A DNA stretch of 64,000 bases from Candidatus Methylumidiphilus alinenensis (GCA_003242955.1 QJPH01000187.1:1-64000); one strand, 5' to 3'. Positions 51,918-61,112 are shown, counted from the first letter of the stretch. Translations and numbers: made by a program. The notes: generated from the sequence alone by a model not told the origin.

Positions 51918-53306
51918 ATGACCGCATTGAATTACCGCATCGAAAAAGATAGCATGGGTGAATTGCAAGTGCCCGCCAGTGCCCTCTATGCCGCTCAGAC
52001 CCAGCGGGCAGTGGAAAACTTTCCAGTCTCGGGCTTGCCACTGCCCGGAGCATTCATCAGGGCTGTCGCACTAATCAAACAAAGTGCGGCCAAAGTCAAC
52101 ATGGAATTGGGCCTGCTTGATGAGACGTTCGGCAGTGCCATCGTCGAAGCGGCCGAAGAAATAATCAATGGGGGGCATCTGGAGCATTTCCCCATTGACG
52201 TATTCCAAACCGGCTCAGGCACAAGCACCAATATGAACGCCAATGAGGTTATCGCCACCTTGGCCTCGCGCCGTTGCGGGCAACCGGTCAGCCCCAACGA
52301 TCATGTCAACATGTGCCAAAGCAGTAACGACACCATTCCTTCGGCGATCCATGTCAGTGCTGCCTTGGCCGTCAACGAAGACCTAATACCAGCGCTGGAA
52401 CACCTGCAAGCCACGATTGCGTACAAAGCCCGTAAACTGGAGGATGTGGTCAAGACTGGGCGCACCCATCTAATGGATGCCATGCCTATTCGGATGAGCC
52501 AAGAACTGGATGGATGGGCGCAACAAATCGGCAACGGGGTTGAGCGCATCCGCGCCAGCCTGCCTCGCGTTTACCGGCTTGCCCAAGGCGGCACAGCGGT
52601 GGGTACAGGAATCAACGCCCACCCGGAATTCGCATCCAGAATCGCTGCAAGCCTAACCGATGCCACCGGCCTGCCGTTCAAGCCCAATGCGTCGTTCTTC
52701 GAAAGCCTTAGCAGCCAAGACGCGGCTGTGGAGTTGTCTGGGCAATTGAAGACTATTGCCGTCAGTTTGATGAAAATTGCCAACGACCTACGTTGGATGA
52801 ACTCCGGCCCTTTGGCGGGTTTAGGCGAGATTGCTTTGCCCGCCTTGCAACCCGGCTCAAGTATAATGCCAGGCAAAGTCAACCCAGTCATCCCGGAAGC
52901 GGTCTGCATGGTTGCAGCCCAGGTCATTGGCAACGACACGACCATCACCTTAGCCGGCCAGTCCGGCATATTCCAACTCAATGTAATGCTGCCATTGGTT
53001 GCCTACAACCTGCTGCAAAGCATCGAACTCTTGGCAAATGTCACGCGCCTTTTGGCAGACAAGGCCATTGCAGGCTTTGCGGTGTGCGAGGAAAATCTGC
53101 ACCGTGCACTGTCCCTTAACCCCATCTTGGTTACCGCGCTGAACCCCATCATCGGCTATGCCAAAGCGGCTGAAATCGCCAAGAATGCCTACAAGACCAA
53201 ACGCCCTGTGGTCGATGTGGCAGCCGAACTGACAGGCATGCCTAAAGCAGAATTGGCCCGCCTGCTCGACCCGGCCAAGCTGACGGAAGGTGGGATTCAG
53301 GAATAA
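51918..53306 (+). CDS. fumC: Fumarate hydratase class II
   Basis: 462 residues from the ATG at 51918. Substrate and catalytic motifs GSGTSTNMNANEV, VKTGRTHLMDAMP and the flexible-loop signature GSSIMPGKVNPVIPE, with NDTIPSAIHV. It interconverts fumarate and malate in the citric acid cycle, in the iron-independent homotetrameric form. The frame is open for 31 codons upstream, but the N-terminus matches the family from this ATG. Confidence 0.95.
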   Translation: MTALNYRIEKDSMGELQVPASALYAAQTQRAVENFPVSGLPLPGAFIRAVALIKQSAAKVNMELGLLDETFGSAIVEAAEEIINGGHLEHFPIDVFQTGSGTSTNMNANEVIATLASRRCGQPVSPNDHVNMCQSSNDTIPSAIHVSAALAVNEDLIPALEHLQATIAYKARKLEDVVKTGRTHLMDAMPIRMSQELDGWAQQIGNGVERIRASLPRVYRLAQGGTAVGTGINAHPEFASRIAASLTDATGLPFKPNASFFESLSSQDAAVELSGQLKTIAVSLMKIANDLRWMNSGPLAGLGEIALPALQPGSSIMPGKVNPVIPEAVCMVAAQVIGNDTTITLAGQSGIFQLNVMLPLVAYNLLQSIELLANVTRLLADKAIAGFAVCEENLHRALSLNPILVTALNPIIGYAKAAEIAKNAYKTKRPVVDVAAELTGMPKAELARLLDPAKLTEGGIQE

Positions 53307-53324
53307 AGTAAAATCGGTTTCGGC

Positions 53325-53568
53325 ATGAAATTACCTGATTAGGAAGATGTCTCAGCTATCCCGTCATTCCGGCATGGATCGCCGGACAAATCGGCAGGAC
53401 AGCCGATTTGCACGGCTCCGCCGCCCGAAGGGTGAAGGGGCACGGATGTCCCTCATGCATCCAGATTGCAGGGATGCCAACAATCTATGCCATCCATGGA
53501 GCCTAGGTTCCGGCGATCCCTGCCGGAACGACGGCGTTAAGTTTGGCTAAAACAACTTGCTAATCAGG
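53325..53568. repeat. Composite palindromic repeat upstream of the amidase gene
   Basis: Outer arms ACCTGATTAG (about 53332-53341) and CTAATCAGGT (53560-53569) are complementary and run into the amidase start codon. Inside lie CGTCATTCCGGCATGGAT and the inverse-type GATCCCTGCCGGAACGACG, the same family as the core of M2 copy 1. The reading frame across it is a repeat artefact. Confidence 0.75.
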
Positions 53569-54293
53569 TGAAATTAAGCCATCTTGCCTTCATTGCCACG
53601 ATATCCACCGCTGTTTGTCTATCTACCATTTCCCAAGCAGTGACTTTGGTGGCAGTGGATGTGGGCCATACCTTGGAAAAACCTGGCGCGACCAGTGCGA
53701 GGGGCGAGACCGAATTCAACTTCAACCGGGCAATGGCCGAAAAGGTCGGGCAGGCACTATTGGCGGTGGGCTTTACCGCCAAACCAGTGGGCGAGGATGG
53801 CAAGATGAAAGACTTGCAAGCCCGCACGGACGCGGTGGCACAAGCGGATTTCTTCCTGTCCATCCACCATGACTCGATGCAACCCCAGTATCTTTCCGAA
53901 TGGGTTTACAACGGCAAAACCCTGGCCTATGGCGACCGCTTTTCGGGATTTTCGCTGTTTGTTTCGCGCAAAAACGCGCATTTGCCAGCAAGCCTTAAGT
54001 GCGCCTCGACCATAGGCAGGGCGTTAATCCACGCAGGGTTCAAGCCTTCCCGCCACCATGCCGAACCCATTCTTGGCGAAAACCGGCCCTTCGCCGACAA
54101 GCCCAACGGGGTGCATTATTACGACGATTTGGTGGTGTTGAAAACCGCCCACCAACCGGCGGTGTTGATGGAAACTGGCATCATCGTCAACCGCGGCGAT
54201 GAATTGATGCTACGCGAAACGGCAACACGGGAAAAGATTGCCAAGGCGGTTGCCAGTGCCTTGGCTGTTTGTCTAGCCAAACCGGCGGGGTGA
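53568..54293 (+). CDS. N-acetylmuramoyl-L-alanine amidase (Amidase_3)
   Basis: 241 residues from a GTG at 53568. Signal peptide at about 1-24 (ending SQA), then a zinc amidase domain: His in VDVGHTLEKPG, Glu in RGETEFNFNRA, His in LSIHHDSMQ, and catalytic Glu in AVLMETGIIVNRGDE. It cleaves the amide bond between the glycan and the peptide in periplasmic peptidoglycan. It lacks an AMIN targeting domain, so it is shorter than AmiC. The GTG lies in a repeat arm. Confidence 0.88.
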   Translation: MKLSHLAFIATISTAVCLSTISQAVTLVAVDVGHTLEKPGATSARGETEFNFNRAMAEKVGQALLAVGFTAKPVGEDGKMKDLQARTDAVAQADFFLSIHHDSMQPQYLSEWVYNGKTLAYGDRFSGFSLFVSRKNAHLPASLKCASTIGRALIHAGFKPSRHHAEPILGENRPFADKPNGVHYYDDLVVLKTAHQPAVLMETGIIVNRGDELMLRETATREKIAKAVASALAVCLAKPAG

Positions 54294-54495
54294 TGTGGTT
54301 GCGATCAAACGTGGCGGGGAGTGCAATTAAGATGATACATCCATCTGATACCCATTTTAAAAAAATGGAATTAAGGGGGGTTCCTGCTTTCCAACTGCCG
54401 AATGGACATTGGCAACGCCGAAAGGTGGCAAGTAGGCCATCATAAGCGGTAAAATGGTGGTTTTACATTTATCGAGACAGGCGACCGAACCCGCC

Positions 54496-55620
54496 ATGAC
54501 CGATAATACAGAAACTGCCGCAATGAGAAACGACGAATACAACACCGACGATTTGCGCATTCGCCAAATCAAAGAAGTCATCCCTCCGCGCGTGGCGCAT
54601 GAGGAATGCCCTATTACTAAGACGGCCGCGCTTGTCACCTTGAAAGCTCGACAAGAAATACACCATATTTTAACTGGCGAAGATGATCGGCTGCTAGTCA
54701 TCATCGGGCCGTGCTCCATCCATAACCCCGTAGCCGCCATCGAGTACGCTGGCAGACTGCTTGCGGTCAAGCGCGAACTTGAACGGGACCTTCTCATCGT
54801 GATGCGCGTCTATTTTGAAAAGCCGCGCACCACCGTCGGCTGGAAGGGACTTATCAATGACCCGGACTTGGACCAAAGTTTTAACATCAACAAGGGCTTG
54901 CGCTTGGCAAGGAAGCTCTTGGCCGATGTTAACGAAATGGGCATGCCGGCCGCCACCGAATACCTGGACTTGATTACGCCGCAATATGTTTCCGACTTGA
55001 TTGCATGGGGTGCCATTGGTGCGCGCACCACGGAAAGTCAAGTCCACCGAGAACTGGCATCGGGCCTGTCTTGTCCTGTCGGTTTCAAAAACGCCACCGA
55101 CGGCTCCATTAAAGTCGCCATTGATGCCATTGGCGCGGCGCGCAGACCACACCATTTCCTGTCCGTGACTAAAGACGGCAATTCGGCGATTTTCTCCACC
55201 TCCGGCAATGAGGACAGCCATATCATTTTGCGGGGCGGTAAAAGCCCTAATTATGATGCTGCCAGTGTGGATGCCGCAGCCCGAGACTTGGAGAAAGCCG
55301 GGTTGCCGTGCAATATGATGATCGACTTTAGCCATGCCAACTGCTCCAAAGATTTTCGACGGCAAATCGTGGTGGGTCAGGATGTGGCGGGGCAAATTGC
55401 AGCAGGGGACAGGCGCATCATCGGGGTGATGGTCGAAAGCCACATCAACGAGGGAAATCAGAAGTTGCAAGCCGGCAAAACCCCGAATTACGGTCAAAGC
55501 ATTACCGACCCTTGTATCGGCTGGGAGGATAGCGAGCGTGTGTTGCGCGATCTGGCCAAAGCCGTGGACGGACGCCGGCGCAATGATAATAAAACACCCC
55601 TCTTGCTAAACACTAGATAA
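54496..55620 (+). CDS. aroG: 3-deoxy-7-phosphoheptulonate synthase (type I)
   Basis: 374 residues from the ATG at 54496; an ATG nine codons later (54523) is the alternative. Signatures of type I DAHP synthase: [53 protein letters not shown] and [12 protein letters not shown] with the metal-binding residues. It condenses PEP and erythrose-4-phosphate, the entry step to aromatic amino acids. Which feedback class (Phe, Tyr, Trp) cannot be told. thiSG begins 11 bp after the stop. Confidence 0.92.
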   Translation: MTDNTETAAMRNDEYNTDDLRIRQIKEVIPPRVAHEECPITKTAALVTLKARQEIHHILTGEDDRLLVIIGPCSIHNPVAAIEYAGRLLAVKRELERDLLIVMRVYFEKPRTTVGWKGLINDPDLDQSFNINKGLRLARKLLADVNEMGMPAATEYLDLITPQYVSDLIAWGAIGARTTESQVHRELASGLSCPVGFKNATDGSIKVAIDAIGAARRPHHFLSVTKDGNSAIFSTSGNEDSHIILRGGKSPNYDAASVDAAARDLEKAGLPCNMMIDFSHANCSKDFRRQIVVGQDVAGQIAAGDRRIIGVMVESHINEGNQKLQAGKTPNYGQSITDPCIGWEDSERVLRDLAKAVDGRRRNDNKTPLLLNTR

Positions 55621-55631
55621 TAAATAATCCC

Positions 55632-56609
55632 ATGCAAATTAATGTCAACGGCGAACCCCGCACGATAGTCGAACCGACTAATCTGGAAGTCCTCATCGAA
55701 CAGCTTGGCTTTTCCGGCAAGCGCATTGCCGTGGAGTTAAACCGGGAGATCGTGCCTCACGGGCAATACGGGCAGCAAATGTTAACAGACGGCGACCAAC
55801 TTGAAATTGTCCACGCCATCGGTGGCGGGCAGACTGATGAACTGGTGATAGCGGGCAGGGCTTACCGTTCGCGGCTATTGGTTGGCACTGGTAAATATAA
55901 AGACTTGGAGGAAACTCGCCTGGCCACGGAAGCCAGTGGCGCGGAAATCGTCACCGTCGCCATTCGCCGTAGTAATATTGGCCAGAATCCCGACCAGCCT
56001 AATCTACTGGATGTGCTGCCGCCAGACCGTTACACAATTTTGCCCAATACGGCCGCTTGTTACACGGTTGAAGAAGCCGTGCGGACCTGCCGTCTGGCGC
56101 GTGAATTGTTGAATGGTCACAAGTTGGTGAAACTTGAAGTGCTTGGCGACCCCAAGACCTTATTCCCGGACGTGACAGCCACGCTTGAGGCGGCAAAAAT
56201 CTTAGTTCACGACGGTTTCGACGTGATGGTTTATACCAACGACGATCCCATCATAGCCAAACGCTTGGAGGAAATCGGTTGCGTGGCGGTGATGCCTCTT
56301 GCCGCGCCTATCGGGTCAGGGCTAGGCATCCGCAATCCCTACAATATCCTCACCATCATCGAAAATGCCCGTGTGCCAATTCTGGTGGATGCCGGGGTGG
56401 GCACCGCCTCCGATGCGGCAATCGCCATGGAATTGGGCTGTGGAGGGGTGTTGATGAACACCGCCATTGCCGAAGCCAAAAATCCGGTGCTGATGGCGTC
56501 GGCAATGAAAAAAGCCATTGAAGCAGGCCGCGAGGCTTTTCTTGCCGGACGGATGCCGCGTAAGCGTTTTGCTTCGGCCTCATCGCCCATTGACGGGACG
56601 TTTTTTTAG
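55632..56609 (+). CDS. thiSG: ThiS-ThiG fusion: sulfur carrier and thiazole synthase
   Basis: 325 residues. ThiS occupies about residues 1-66, ending with the glycine tail VHAIGGG that would be adenylated and thiocarboxylated; ThiG follows directly ([20 protein letters not shown] through [14 protein letters not shown] and [12 protein letters not shown]). In separate ThiS the GG is the extreme C-terminus, while here it is internal, so processing or a different activation is needed. ThiG makes the thiazole phosphate of thiamin. It follows aroG by 11 bp; no thiamin riboswitch precedes it. Similar fusions are known in proteobacteria. Confidence 0.92.
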   Translation: MQINVNGEPRTIVEPTNLEVLIEQLGFSGKRIAVELNREIVPHGQYGQQMLTDGDQLEIVHAIGGGQTDELVIAGRAYRSRLLVGTGKYKDLEETRLATEASGAEIVTVAIRRSNIGQNPDQPNLLDVLPPDRYTILPNTAACYTVEEAVRTCRLARELLNGHKLVKLEVLGDPKTLFPDVTATLEAAKILVHDGFDVMVYTNDDPIIAKRLEEIGCVAVMPLAAPIGSGLGIRNPYNILTIIENARVPILVDAGVGTASDAAIAMELGCGGVLMNTAIAEAKNPVLMASAMKKAIEAGREAFLAGRMPRKRFASASSPIDGTFF

Positions 56610-56614
56610 CCCTA

Positions 56615-56781
56615 AGGTGATTTCCAATAATGAATCCACCAAAACCGAAATGAATTGTCCACGAAAATCACGAACAATTCCTCCGCAAATCACCTTGCCA
56701 AGCTGGGGCTTGGCGTTCCTTCTGGGAGCGCCAAGCCCCAGCTTGGCCTTTGGATGGGATGTTCTTTATTGGATATCACCT
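56615..56781. mobile_element. MITE-like element M3, copy 2 (167 bp)
   Basis: Begins AGGTGATTTCCAATAA and ends TTATTGGATATCACCT. Its reverse complement matches 46900-47066 with only a handful of differences over the same length. It begins six bases after the thiSG stop. Confidence 0.88.
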
Positions 56782-56813
56782 ACCGGATCATGCCGATGGC
56801 ATCGACACCCTGA

Positions 56814-56907
56814 GCCATGAAAGAGGCAACAACCGTGGGAACGGTTTTTAACCGCGACTTCTCGGCTTGGGTCGCGGTTAAAAACCGCTCCCACCGTCTT
56901 TCATGGC
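56814..56907. repeat. 94-bp palindrome
   Basis: Outer arms GCCATGAAAGA (56814-56824) and TCTTTCATGGC (56897-56907), inner arms CGTGGGAACGGTTTTTAACC and its near-perfect inverse. A strong stem-loop on either strand, with no poly-T. Beyond it, 56935-56965 holds a small palindrome related to 25918-25948; the rest up to 57169 shows no gene. Confidence 0.8.
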
Positions 56908-57169
56908 AACCAAAAGGCTTTATGGATTGAGACCTACTCGGTTTAAAAAATCAAGTCGGTCTGTCGCAATGAGAATTGTGGGTTCATTGTGGCATTTGAC
57001 ACGGTGCATTTGTGCTGAATGTCGGAATCCTGTCATTATTCTTTAACGCAGTGGTGTCAAAATAAGGACTCTTCCGTCGCAGTATATTTTGGCCCAAATA
57101 TTGCAAAATTCAAAAAAATGTATAGCTGTTTCCATGTAAAGTCTTTATGACCGTCCCAAGGAGGTAATC

Positions 57170-57667
57170 ATGCACGCAGACGTAGCGCCATTCGCCCCGT
57201 TGTTTTTGGATACGCTTTTTTCCGCGAAAGAAGCAATTGTTTTGGGAAACCCCATTGCCCAAAGGCGCAAGGCTCCGCCGTTGGCGACCTTGCGTTCTAA
57301 TGCTGATGACGTTCTTTCCATCGTGAGGGTCTGCGAAAGACTCACTCTTTTGGCGCTATTGGAACTGCCTTGCACTATTTTGGTCACCAGCCCCCCCCTG
57401 CATTTGCGTCATACGGTCATAAGAACTGTCAACTTGGAAGTCGATAACTTAGTCGTTCACGGAGACGGCTTCAATTTGCACCTTCTCGGACCGAACTTTC
57501 ATACTACACGCTTGGTCAATCATAGTGATACAGAAGAAAGCGGCACCAGTTTGGATATCTGTCATGCCGATGGTATGCTTTATGCAAGCATACATCCCGT
57601 ACCTGATGGAAAGGGCGCGGCGATTTGGCGGGATGTGATGGAGAACCCTACGCTCTGTCTAGCGTGA
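57170..57667 (+). CDS. Putative heme-utilisation domain protein (HemS/ChuX-like)
   Basis: 165 residues with an optimal AAGGAGG site before the ATG. The C-terminal half (VVHGDGFNLHLLGPNFHTTR, then TSLDICHADGMLYASI, then IWRDVM) resembles one repeat of HemS/HmuS or ChuX/HutX heme-handling proteins, though the usual heme-ligand pattern is not obvious. Soluble. It stands upstream of a peroxiredoxin gene. I would treat the family as tentative. Confidence 0.5.
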   Translation: MHADVAPFAPLFLDTLFSAKEAIVLGNPIAQRRKAPPLATLRSNADDVLSIVRVCERLTLLALLELPCTILVTSPPLHLRHTVIRTVNLEVDNLVVHGDGFNLHLLGPNFHTTRLVNHSDTEESGTSLDICHADGMLYASIHPVPDGKGAAIWRDVMENPTLCLA

Positions 57668-57813
57668 GCATTGCCAATTCCCGACTGATTCGGTGTACAA
57701 TTCCGTTTGTTGATTCGATAGCACCCGAAACCTCCGGGTGCGGCCCGAAAATTGTTTGAATTACAACCCATACAAAAATCTTTTCCCTTCCGGATAAACC
57801 ATAGGAGAGTTTA

Positions 57814-58419
57814 ATGAGTGTTTTAGTTGGTAAGCCAGCCCCAGATTTCACCGCACCCGCAGTGCTTGGCGATGGGTCAATCGTTGATAGTTATGAATTT
57901 TCCAAGGAAACCAAGGGCAAATACGTCGCCTTAGTGTTCTATCCCTTGGATTTCACCTTCGTTTGCCCAACCGAACTGATTGCCTTGGATCACCGTGTAG
58001 ACGAATTGAAGAAACGCAATGTCGAAGTCTTATCGGTTTCCATTGATTCCCAATTCACCCATAGCGCCTGGCGTAACACCCCCATCGAAAAGGGCGGGAT
58101 AGGTCCGGTCAAATACACCATGATTGCCGATATCAGCCATGCCATCGCTAAAGCGTATGATGTGGAAAAAGAAGGTTTCCCGGTCGCTTACCGTGGCACT
58201 TTCCTAGTTGACACCCAAGGCATTGTGCGCCACCAAGTAGTAAACGACCTGCCCTTGGGCCGTAATTTCGACGAGCTGCTGCGCGTCGTGGATGCCTTGC
58301 AGTTTGTCGAGGAACATGGTGAAGTCTGCCCAGCCGGCTGGAACAAAGGCCAAGCTGGCTTCTCGGCGAATGCCGACGGCATCGCCTCTTACTTGAGCGA
58401 GAATGCTGATAAGTTATAA
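57814..58419 (+). CDS. Typical 2-Cys peroxiredoxin (AhpC/Prx1)
   Basis: 201 residues. Peroxidatic Cys51 in FTFVCPTELIAL, resolving Cys172 in EEHGEVCPAGWNKG. It reduces hydrogen peroxide and organic hydroperoxides with a thioredoxin-type or AhpF reductant. AGGAGA precedes the ATG. A GCACCCG/CGGGTGC hairpin lies about 95 bp upstream, and a strong terminator follows. Confidence 0.95.
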   Translation: MSVLVGKPAPDFTAPAVLGDGSIVDSYEFSKETKGKYVALVFYPLDFTFVCPTELIALDHRVDELKKRNVEVLSVSIDSQFTHSAWRNTPIEKGGIGPVKYTMIADISHAIAKAYDVEKEGFPVAYRGTFLVDTQGIVRHQVVNDLPLGRNFDELLRVVDALQFVEEHGEVCPAGWNKGQAGFSANADGIASYLSENADKL

Positions 58420-58430
58420 GCGGTAGCCTT

Positions 58431-58471
58431 AAAAAAGCGCCGGGGTTTAATTGCCCCGGCGCTTTTTTTTT
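58431..58471. terminator. Bidirectional Rho-independent terminator
   Basis: A perfect 10-bp stem (58436-58445 with 58454-58463) with an eight-base loop. Nine Ts follow on the plus strand and six As precede it, so it can end both the peroxiredoxin transcript and the convergent gene at 58476. Confidence 0.92.
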
Positions 58472-58475
58472 GCTT

Positions 58476-58730
58476 CTACTCGGGTTGTTTGATTCGCTTC
58501 AATATGAAGGTCAACACCAAAAATGCACAAGTGGCCCCGAACAAAATCCCGATTGATGCGGAAAAAGGCATTTTCTTTGGCCCAATCACCTTGACCCACA
58601 CCAGCCAAGGCACGAAATAACTGATGAAACCGGCGATAGCCCACTGGATAGCCGGGGCTTTCTTGGCTTCCGCAGTGATATAAAACCAGACAATAAATGC
58701 AATGGAAACAATTCCACCAATGGCTCCCAT
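58476..58730 (-). CDS. Small membrane protein, 84 aa
   Basis: 84 residues with two to three hydrophobic helices (about 3-18, 27-47 and 58-75). A strong GAGGAGGG precedes the ATG. No family recognised. It converges with the peroxiredoxin gene across a shared terminator. Confidence 0.75.
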   Translation of the reverse strand: MGAIGGIVSIAFIVWFYITAEAKKAPAIQWAIAGFISYFVPWLVWVKVIGPKKMPFSASIGILFGATCAFLVLTFILKRIKQPE

Positions 58731-58757
58731 GTTACCCTCCTCTTGTGATTGTGTTGT

Positions 58758-58800
58758 TACAGCGTTTTCAACATCTAATAGTGACTAAGCATAATTCTTT
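58758..58800. mobile_element. Partial MITE M1, copy E (left end only)
   Basis: TACAGCGTTTTCAACATC followed by about 15 bp similar to copy D, then divergence. No matching right end before the tRNA gene at 58855. Confidence 0.65.
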
Positions 58801-58854
58801 GTTTCGACATTGTGTTGGATGGCAAAATTCCGTAAAATGTTCACAGTCAACAAA

Positions 58855-58929
58855 GCGGGTGTAGCTCAGTGGTAGAGTTCTTGCTTCCCAAGCAAGCTGT
58901 CGTGGGTTCGAATCCCATCACCCGCTCCA
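58855..58929 (+). tRNA. tRNA-Gly (anticodon CCC)
   Basis: A full cloverleaf: acceptor stem GCGGGTG (58855-58861) with CACCCGC (58919-58925), D arm AGCTCAGTGGTAGAGT, anticodon stem-loop CTTGC-TTCCCAA-GCAAG with anticodon CCC reading GGG, T arm GTGGGTTCGAATCCCAT, and an encoded CCA end (58927-58929). Confidence 0.95.
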
Positions 58930-59025
58930 CCTGATTGCCCCAACAAAACACTCGCCATAAGGGATTAAATCCCGACTTAGGCATCACTGAATTTAAACCA
59001 ACCTGAAAAGGGATGTCATCCTGAA

Positions 59026-59355
59026 TCAGGCAATTTTCACGCTAGCCTGTTCAATAATAGGGTCAAAGCGTTCCTTTTGCTTATAGCCGAATTGGACAAG
59101 ATCAATCCCTATACCCAAAAGAGTGTCCAGCAGTTCTGTCATACGTGAAACCCTAAGCCCCAGATAACCCAAAACCGCAATTCCAATGAGTACTGAAATG
59201 ACTGTGGGAGTCAACAATGAGGCAATTTTCACCGCATACCACAACACTGCAAGCGGGAACATCAGCAACACGCCGAAGTAAAACAGCACCATGGTGATAA
59301 ACAGCAACGAAACCACGAACTGGAAGATTTTGGCTAGGGTTAGGTTAAATTTCAT
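59026..59355 (-). CDS. Hypothetical membrane protein, 109 aa
   Basis: 109 residues with two long hydrophobic stretches (about 10-42 and 50-66) and a charged amphipathic C-terminal third. No family recognised. Stands alone; a partial M1 element (copy F) lies 34 bp upstream of its start. Confidence 0.65.
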   Translation of the reverse strand: MKFNLTLAKIFQFVVSLLFITMVLFYFGVLLMFPLAVLWYAVKIASLLTPTVISVLIGIAVLGYLGLRVSRMTELLDTLLGIGIDLVQFGYKQKERFDPIIEQASVKIA

Positions 59356-59388
59356 GTTTTATTTTCCTAAGCGTTTTTGATTTTGAAT

Positions 59389-59430
59389 TACAGCGTTTTC
59401 TATATCTCAGTTACTTAAAAAATGACTCAT
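59389..59430. mobile_element. Partial MITE M1, copy F (left end only)
   Basis: TACAGCGTTTTC followed by ATCTCAGTTACTT, similar to the left ends of copies C and D. A second TACAGTGTTTTCC in direct, not inverted, orientation occurs at 59598 inside the start of the DNA glycosylase gene. Confidence 0.55.
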
Positions 59431-59587
59431 ACAATGCTAAGAGCGGGCTATGTCCGCGAATGATTGGGCCCACAGCAATCGTGGTCAGTTTTTTCGCGGG
59501 TATGGTCTGCTCCTACCACATAAAAAGTAACTCATTCTTGGCTGATATTTTAGCATATCGATCCGTTCCAATGGTTTTTCAATTCCA

Positions 59588-60091
59588 GTGACTAGGATAC
59601 AGTGTTTTCCGCCTATCGAGAGTCCCCTTGCGAAAGTGCTGATTCTTGGCAGCATGCCGGGCAGGGCGTCCTTGCAGGCAAGTCAATATTATGCCCATCC
59701 CCGCAATGCCTTCTGGCCGATCATGGGTGATCTGATGGGTGCCGCCCCGAACTTGCCTTACGAAGCGAGGATTGAAATATTGCAGTCCGCAGGCATCGCT
59801 TTATGGGATGTGTTGGCAACCTGTGTGCGTGACGGTAGCCTTGATGCGGAGATTGTCGAAGCATCAATTTCGGCCAACGATTTCAAAGCTTTTTTTTTGA
59901 CACACACGGGCATTGCCGATGTCTTTTTCAACGGTGCCACTGCGGAAAAATATTTTCATAAATATGTGCGGCCCCTACTTGAACCCAATCCACTGCGCTT
60001 CCATCGCCTCCCGTCCACCAGCCCAGCCCATGCGGCCAAGACCTACCGGCAAAAACTAGCCGCTTGGGAGGCGATCTTCAAATCTCTTTGA
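59588..60091 (+). CDS. DNA-deoxyinosine (hypoxanthine) glycosylase, UDG superfamily
   Basis: 167 residues from a GTG at 59588. Signature KVLILGSMPGRASLQASQYY and HPRNAFWPIM, and FFNGATAEKYF and RLPSTSPAHA near the end, as in the family 6 (HDG) branch of uracil-DNA glycosylases that excise deaminated adenine. Its 3' end overlaps the convergent acr3 gene by 14 bp. GTG start inferred from family length; the ribosome-binding site is poor. Confidence 0.88.
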   Translation: MTRIQCFPPIESPLAKVLILGSMPGRASLQASQYYAHPRNAFWPIMGDLMGAAPNLPYEARIEILQSAGIALWDVLATCVRDGSLDAEIVEASISANDFKAFFLTHTGIADVFFNGATAEKYFHKYVRPLLEPNPLRFHRLPSTSPAHAAKTYRQKLAAWEAIFKSL

Positions 60092-61112
60092 CATCAAACC
60101 AACTGCGGGTTCGGTTGCAAACCGCACACACGGAAAGCATAACCGGCACTTCCACCAATACGCCGACTACGGTTGCCAGCGCCGCCCCAGATTCGGGTCC
60201 GAATAGTGTAATCGCAGTGGCAACAGCCAGTTCAAAAAAGTTGCTTGCCCCGATCAGCGCACCCGGTGCGGCAATGGCGTAATTAACTTTGAACAGACGC
60301 ATCAATCCATAAACCAAGGATGCGTTGAAATACACTTGAATTAGAATCGGCACGGCGATCAAGGCCACATCCAGTAAGCGCCCTGTCAGGTTATCGGCTT
60401 GGAAGGCAAAAATCAGCACCAAGGTCAACAACAATGCGCTGATGGCAATTGGATGCAGACGCGGCAGGAAAACTTGCTCAAACCAAACATTGCCTTTACG
60501 TTTCAACAGCAGCCATCGGGTCAGCACACCGGCGGTGAGCGGGATGACGATGAATACGATCACCGAATAGAGCAACACATCAAAAGGCACTTCCAGCCCG
60601 GATGCCCCAGCCACCAGATATTTCACCAAAGGTGCAAATAGCAGCAGCATGATGAGATCATTCACCGCGACCTGCACCAAGGTGTAAGCGGGTTCGCCCT
60701 CGACCAAATAACTCCAGACAAATACCATTGCGGTGCAAGGCGCTGCGGCCAGGATGATGACACCGGCGACATATTGATCGGCGGTTTCCGCCCCGATCCA
60801 AGGCGCAAAAATATGCTTAAAAAACAGCCAACCCAGAAAAGCCATGCTGAACGGTTTGACCAGCCAGTTCACGAACAAGGTGATTAGCAAGCCCTTCGGA
60901 TTCTTGCCTACGTTAAGCACGGAGCCAAAATCCACTTTCAGCATCATCGGGTAGATCATCAACCAAATTAGCCCTGCGATAGGCAAGTTGATATGAGAAA
61001 TTTCCATAGCCCTCAACGCGGCTATGGGTTCGGGCAGGGTCTTGCCGATCAATACGCCGACGACCATGCACAGGGCAACCCAAACACTGAGGTAGCGGTC
61101 AAATACACTCAT
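60078..61112 (-). CDS. acr3: Arsenite efflux permease Acr3
   Basis: 344 residues with ten membrane spans. The essential Cys lies in ILAAAPCTAMVFVWS and the conserved Glu in GVLVEVPVMLSV, both in the discontinuous helices of the BART/ACR3 fold. It exports arsenite using the proton gradient, here probably energised further by ArsA. Last gene of the ars operon, 78 bp after arsC; overlaps the convergent glycosylase gene by 14 bp. Confidence 0.94.
   Translation of the reverse strand: MSVFDRYLSVWVALCMVVGVLIGKTLPEPIAALRAMEISHINLPIAGLIWLMIYPMMLKVDFGSVLNVGKNPKGLLITLFVNWLVKPFSMAFLGWLFFKHIFAPWIGAETADQYVAGVIILAAAPCTAMVFVWSYLVEGEPAYTLVQVAVNDLIMLLLFAPLVKYLVAGASGLEVPFDVLLYSVIVFIVIPLTAGVLTRWLLLKRKGNVWFEQVFLPRLHPIAISALLLTLVLIFAFQADNLTGRLLDVALIAVPILIQVYFNASLVYGLMRLFKVNYAIAAPGALIGASNFFELAVATAITLFGPESGAALATVVGVLVEVPVMLSVCAVCNRTRSWFDVKEI

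Noticed and set aside
53347-53550. 67-codon frame upstream of the amidase
   Set aside because: It is a translation of the CCGGCAGGGAT palindromic repeat, not a gene.
55600-55632. Thiamin riboswitch before thiSG
   Set aside because: Only 11 bp separate aroG and thiSG and no conserved riboswitch core is seen there or before aroG.
10331-59430. CRISPR array
   Set aside because: The many repeats are dispersed, palindromic and of several families; nowhere is there a regular repeat-spacer array, and no cas gene is present.
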